A stretch of 30,521 bases of DNA from a virus, in IMG/VR virus record IMGVR_UViG_3300041809_000463, positions 1 through 30,521 of that record; one strand, 5' to 3'. Position numbers and translations under genes: made by a program. The notes beneath the pieces were generated by a model that had not been told where the DNA came from, did no database searches, and worked only from the letters and a program-made list of their open reading frames with translations. This document shows positions 28,348-30,521 of the stretch, one piece after another (the first letter of the stretch is position 1; each line of letters starts with the position of its first letter).

Positions 28348-28378
28348 GGGCGGGGATTCCGCTTCCGCCCTTTATTTT
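28348..28378 (+). terminator. Intrinsic terminator between structural genes
   Basis: GGGCGG (28348-28353) and CCGCCC (28365-28370) form a 6-bp G/C stem with an 11-nt loop, followed directly by TTTATTTT. It lies between the beta-repeat gene and the next gene, whose ribosome site (TGGAGTGAG) abuts the T-run. Confidence 0.6.
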
Positions 28379-28387
28379 GGAGTGAGC

Positions 28388-29407
28388 ATGTCGTTGAGCA
28401 CGATGGTGGCCGAGATGCGGGGCGCGGTTCCGGGGTACTCTGCCGGGCTCGCCCGGACGCACATCAAAAATGCCTGGGACGACGTGCGGAACATGAAGGG
28501 CTGGAGCTTCCAGTTGGGCAATGGAGGCTTCGGTACACCGCCTCTAATCAACGCAGGGAGCGTCACGGTGGTTTTCGGGGCTACTACCATCCTCGGAGAC
28601 GCAGCGGCCTCGGCAGCGTGGGCTACAGCTTCGCAGCCTGGCAATCTTTTGACGCAGCAGCAATTCCGTATCGGCGGAACGGGGACCATCTACAACATCA
28701 TTGCGGCTGACTTCACGAATCCCTCGGCAGTGGTTTTGACTCTGGACCGTCCGTACTACGACACGACTGCCGGGGCTACGCTGGGTTACTCGATCTACCG
28801 GTGCTACTATCCGACCCCGGTTGCAGACTTCCTTGCGTGGGAATCAGTGCTGGATGTGAACAACGCGATTGATCTTGTGACAGGAACGGCGAAGAAGAAC
28901 AAAGACTGGGTGGACGCGAACGATCCGCAGCGGCAGATATTCTCGAATCCCGGCTCGATCATTCCCTACGGAACGGACCAGCGTGCAGGATCGTCGACCG
29001 CCGGATGGATGCTCTATGAGTTGTATCCGCAGCCGCAAGCACAGTATGCCTACCAGACGTGGTACTCGCGGCGCGGCGCGGATCTGGTATTGAACTCCGA
29101 CACTCTACCCTTCCCGATCACTGAGCACGTAATCAAAACGCTCGCTCGGGTAAAAGCGTATGAATGGTTGATCGTAAAACTGGAAGTACAGAAGGGCAGC
29201 ACGGGATATGTGTCAAGCACAAGCGGGATTCAGTTCGCGATGGGTGCCGCTGCGAAAGAGGCGGCGGCTCAGTTGAAGGAAATCCGCATGGAAGACCGCG
29301 ATAGAGTCGATATGTGGTACAGCGTTCTCAACAGGGTTAAAGGGTACGGCGTGGTCACAACTTTTAATCCGAATACGGGAAAAGTAAACTCGAACAACAC
29401 AAATTGA
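28388..29407 (+). CDS. Head-completion / head-tail connector-like protein
   Basis: This 339-residue protein begins MSLSTMVAEMRGAVPGYSAG. The N-terminal helices (ARTHIKNAWDDVRNMKGWSF) suggest a P22 gp4-like or similar neck protein that binds under the portal. The middle is beta-rich (IYNIIAADFTNPSAVVLTLD), and the C-terminal half is helical (EHVIKTLARVKAYEWLIVKL). GGAG lies about 6 nt before the ATG, after a terminator. The call is by position and architecture only. Confidence 0.55.
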   Translation: MSLSTMVAEMRGAVPGYSAGLARTHIKNAWDDVRNMKGWSFQLGNGGFGTPPLINAGSVTVVFGATTILGDAAASAAWATASQPGNLLTQQQFRIGGTGTIYNIIAADFTNPSAVVLTLDRPYYDTTAGATLGYSIYRCYYPTPVADFLAWESVLDVNNAIDLVTGTAKKNKDWVDANDPQRQIFSNPGSIIPYGTDQRAGSSTAGWMLYELYPQPQAQYAYQTWYSRRGADLVLNSDTLPFPITEHVIKTLARVKAYEWLIVKLEVQKGSTGYVSSTSGIQFAMGAAAKEAAAQLKEIRMEDRDRVDMWYSVLNRVKGYGVVTTFNPNTGKVNSNNTN

Positions 29408-30024
29408 TGGCGAGCAGACCTCCAATTCCGCTGAATCATCCGCTGGCTCAAGCGCCGCAAACCGATCCTCGTCTCGCTGAAGTGGCGAAGATGTTTCCGC
29501 GCCTATCGCCATATCTTTCTCAAGTGCAGATTCAAGATGGAAAGAAAACGAATCCGCATGATGATCGCGGGTTAGAGTTCTATCCACCGTGGGAGAGTCA
29601 GAACCCCAACAAAGGGAGAATCACGCTAGAACTGTTCGACCAGATGAAAGGACCAGCTCTGACTAATGCTTTAGGCGGCGACATGCTTCACTATCTGGGG
29701 GCTGTTAATCCGCAGACGAAACAACCGATTGACCCTAAGTATTATTCGATGAAGCAGCAAGTGTTGAATGCAAGAACGGCCCATCAAGACGCTGTGGACC
29801 GGAGCATTTATCAAAGCGCGGTGAAAAATGGAGGCGAGAAGCGATCCTATCAGGATTGGCTAATGCAATCCCGGATCGACGCTTACATTCGCGGATACGT
29901 CACGCCGGAAATGGGTGGACGGTATCCTGATGAGTGGCGCAAGAATGGTTGGTATAACGATCCGAAAATGAAGCAGGCGGTAGAAGGTATCCGGCAGTAC
30001 GTTACGACCGGAGCAAGTCAGTAG
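29407..30024 (+). CDS. Hypothetical structural-region protein
   Basis: This 205-residue protein begins MASRPPIPLNHPLAQAPQTD, overlapping the previous stop (TGATG). It is polar with helices (MLHYLGAVNPQTKQPIDPKY, then WLMQSRIDAYIRGYVTPEMG). No family is recognised. The location suggests a virion or assembly component. Confidence 0.6.
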   Translation: MASRPPIPLNHPLAQAPQTDPRLAEVAKMFPRLSPYLSQVQIQDGKKTNPHDDRGLEFYPPWESQNPNKGRITLELFDQMKGPALTNALGGDMLHYLGAVNPQTKQPIDPKYYSMKQQVLNARTAHQDAVDRSIYQSAVKNGGEKRSYQDWLMQSRIDAYIRGYVTPEMGGRYPDEWRKNGWYNDPKMKQAVEGIRQYVTTGASQ

Positions 30025-30033
30025 GGGTGAGCG

Positions 30034-30207
30034 ATGCCAACAGAGCATTTCAAATCGGAAGAGGCGTACAGGAAATCGAGAGCGTACACGCACATCCGCG
30101 GCATCCCGACTCATGCCAAATATGTCGTGGTCGCGGGGAAGAAACACAAAGTCGATCACAGCAAGAAAAAGGCCAAGAAAAAGAAAGCAGCGAGGAAGCG
30201 CGGATAG
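30034..30207 (+). CDS. 57-residue Lys-rich peptide
   Basis: A short frame begins MPTEHFKSEEAYRKSRAYTH and ends with KKKAKKKKAARKRG. AGGGG lies about 7 nt before the ATG. It is highly basic like the peptide at 22849 and lies among structural genes; its role is probably nucleic-acid binding inside the particle, though this is a guess. Confidence 0.6.
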   Translation: MPTEHFKSEEAYRKSRAYTHIRGIPTHAKYVVVAGKKHKVDHSKKKAKKKKAARKRG

Positions 30208-30521
30208 ATGTCACAGAATGCCCCATACAGTTACGCCACATCGCTCCAAGTGGAGCAGGCGCTTGCGCTGCGCCTTAACGACACGGCGAACGAGCATTGG
30301 ACAAAGGCCGAGTTAAATTTGTATATCGCGGAGGCGCTGCGGGAGTGGAATTGCATCGCTCAACCGGCAACGTGGATTCAGGACGCAAGTTTCGTCTACA
30401 CGCAGCCGAGCACGCCGAACCTTCCCGCGTGGCAATCGACTGGCAACTCAGTCAATGCGCTTGTTGGCTCCAATCCGACTTCGCCCCGGACACAAACGCT
30501 CAACGACAGCTATTGCTATAC
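30208..30521 (+). CDS. Structural-region protein (3' partial)
   Basis: A frame starts at the ATG directly after the previous stop and runs off the right edge (104 codons). It begins MSQNAPYSYATSLQVEQALA, then has a helix HWTKAELNLYIAEALREWNC and beta-like segments. The N-terminal helical layout resembles neck or head-completion proteins. Identity cannot be confirmed from the fragment. Confidence 0.6.
   Translation, partial: MSQNAPYSYATSLQVEQALALRLNDTANEHWTKAELNLYIAEALREWNCIAQPATWIQDASFVYTQPSTPNLPAWQSTGNSVNALVGSNPTSPRTQTLNDSYCY

Noticed and set aside
27596-28387. Long open frame on the plus strand continuing into the head-completion gene
   Set aside because: It overlaps the beta-repeat structural gene in another frame and has low-complexity Gly/Ser/Arg composition. 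The gene with a ribosome site begins at 28388.

Overview
The window is a contiguous piece of a tailed double-stranded DNA phage (Caudoviricetes) or prophage. It carries recombination, replication, packaging, portal, scaffold, capsid and head-completion genes, packed with 4-bp ATGA/GTGA overlaps, and no recognisable bacterial gene. The DNA is GC-rich by eye, with strong AGGAG ribosome sites and TTGACA-type promoters, so the host is probably a GC-rich bacterium; nothing here fixes its genus. No integrase, lysis or tail gene is visible, and both ends are cut inside genes.

Layout. (1) 1-760, minus strand: a DUF7666-like protein with in-frame 27-bp repeats (cut by the left edge) behind a small HTH repressor. 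A back-to-back promoter pair shares a perfect 17-bp palindrome at 751-767. (2) 817-8392, plus strand: the early operon, with an ERF annealing protein, a YqaJ exonuclease, a coiled-coil partner, a KTSC-like protein, an SF2 helicase, a GIY-YIG nuclease, a DnaB N-terminal domain without its motor, a HTH protein, an HNH protein and a Vsr/DUF559-like nuclease. (3) 8393-8890: a gene-poor convergent zone with a hairpin terminator. (4) 8891-11336, minus strand: a ParB-like protein, several tiny proteins and an excisionase-type HTH. (5) 11337-11761: a second divergent control region with repeats and a promoter whose spacer is (TGG)5. (6) 11762-16138, plus strand: a dense block of small accessory genes. 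Many are zinc-ribbon peptides, one is duplicated almost perfectly 1,040 bp apart, and one looks like an Acb2/Tad1 anti-defence sponge. (7) 16110-30521, plus strand: a probable small terminase, TerL, portal, a basic peptide, scaffold, major capsid protein and head-completion/structural genes.

The most striking feature is that the packaging and capsid block contains three free-standing nucleases of different folds, each beside an essential gene: HNH-AP2 before TerL, LAGLIDADG between scaffold and capsid, and PD-(D/E)XK directly after capsid. With the GIY-YIG gene between the helicase and DnaB-N genes, four homing-endonuclease folds sit in one window. Other leads are the Acb2/Tad1-like gene, the DnaB N-domain-only protein, the promoter with a trinucleotide-repeat spacer, and several perfect-stem RNA hairpins in front of small accessory genes.
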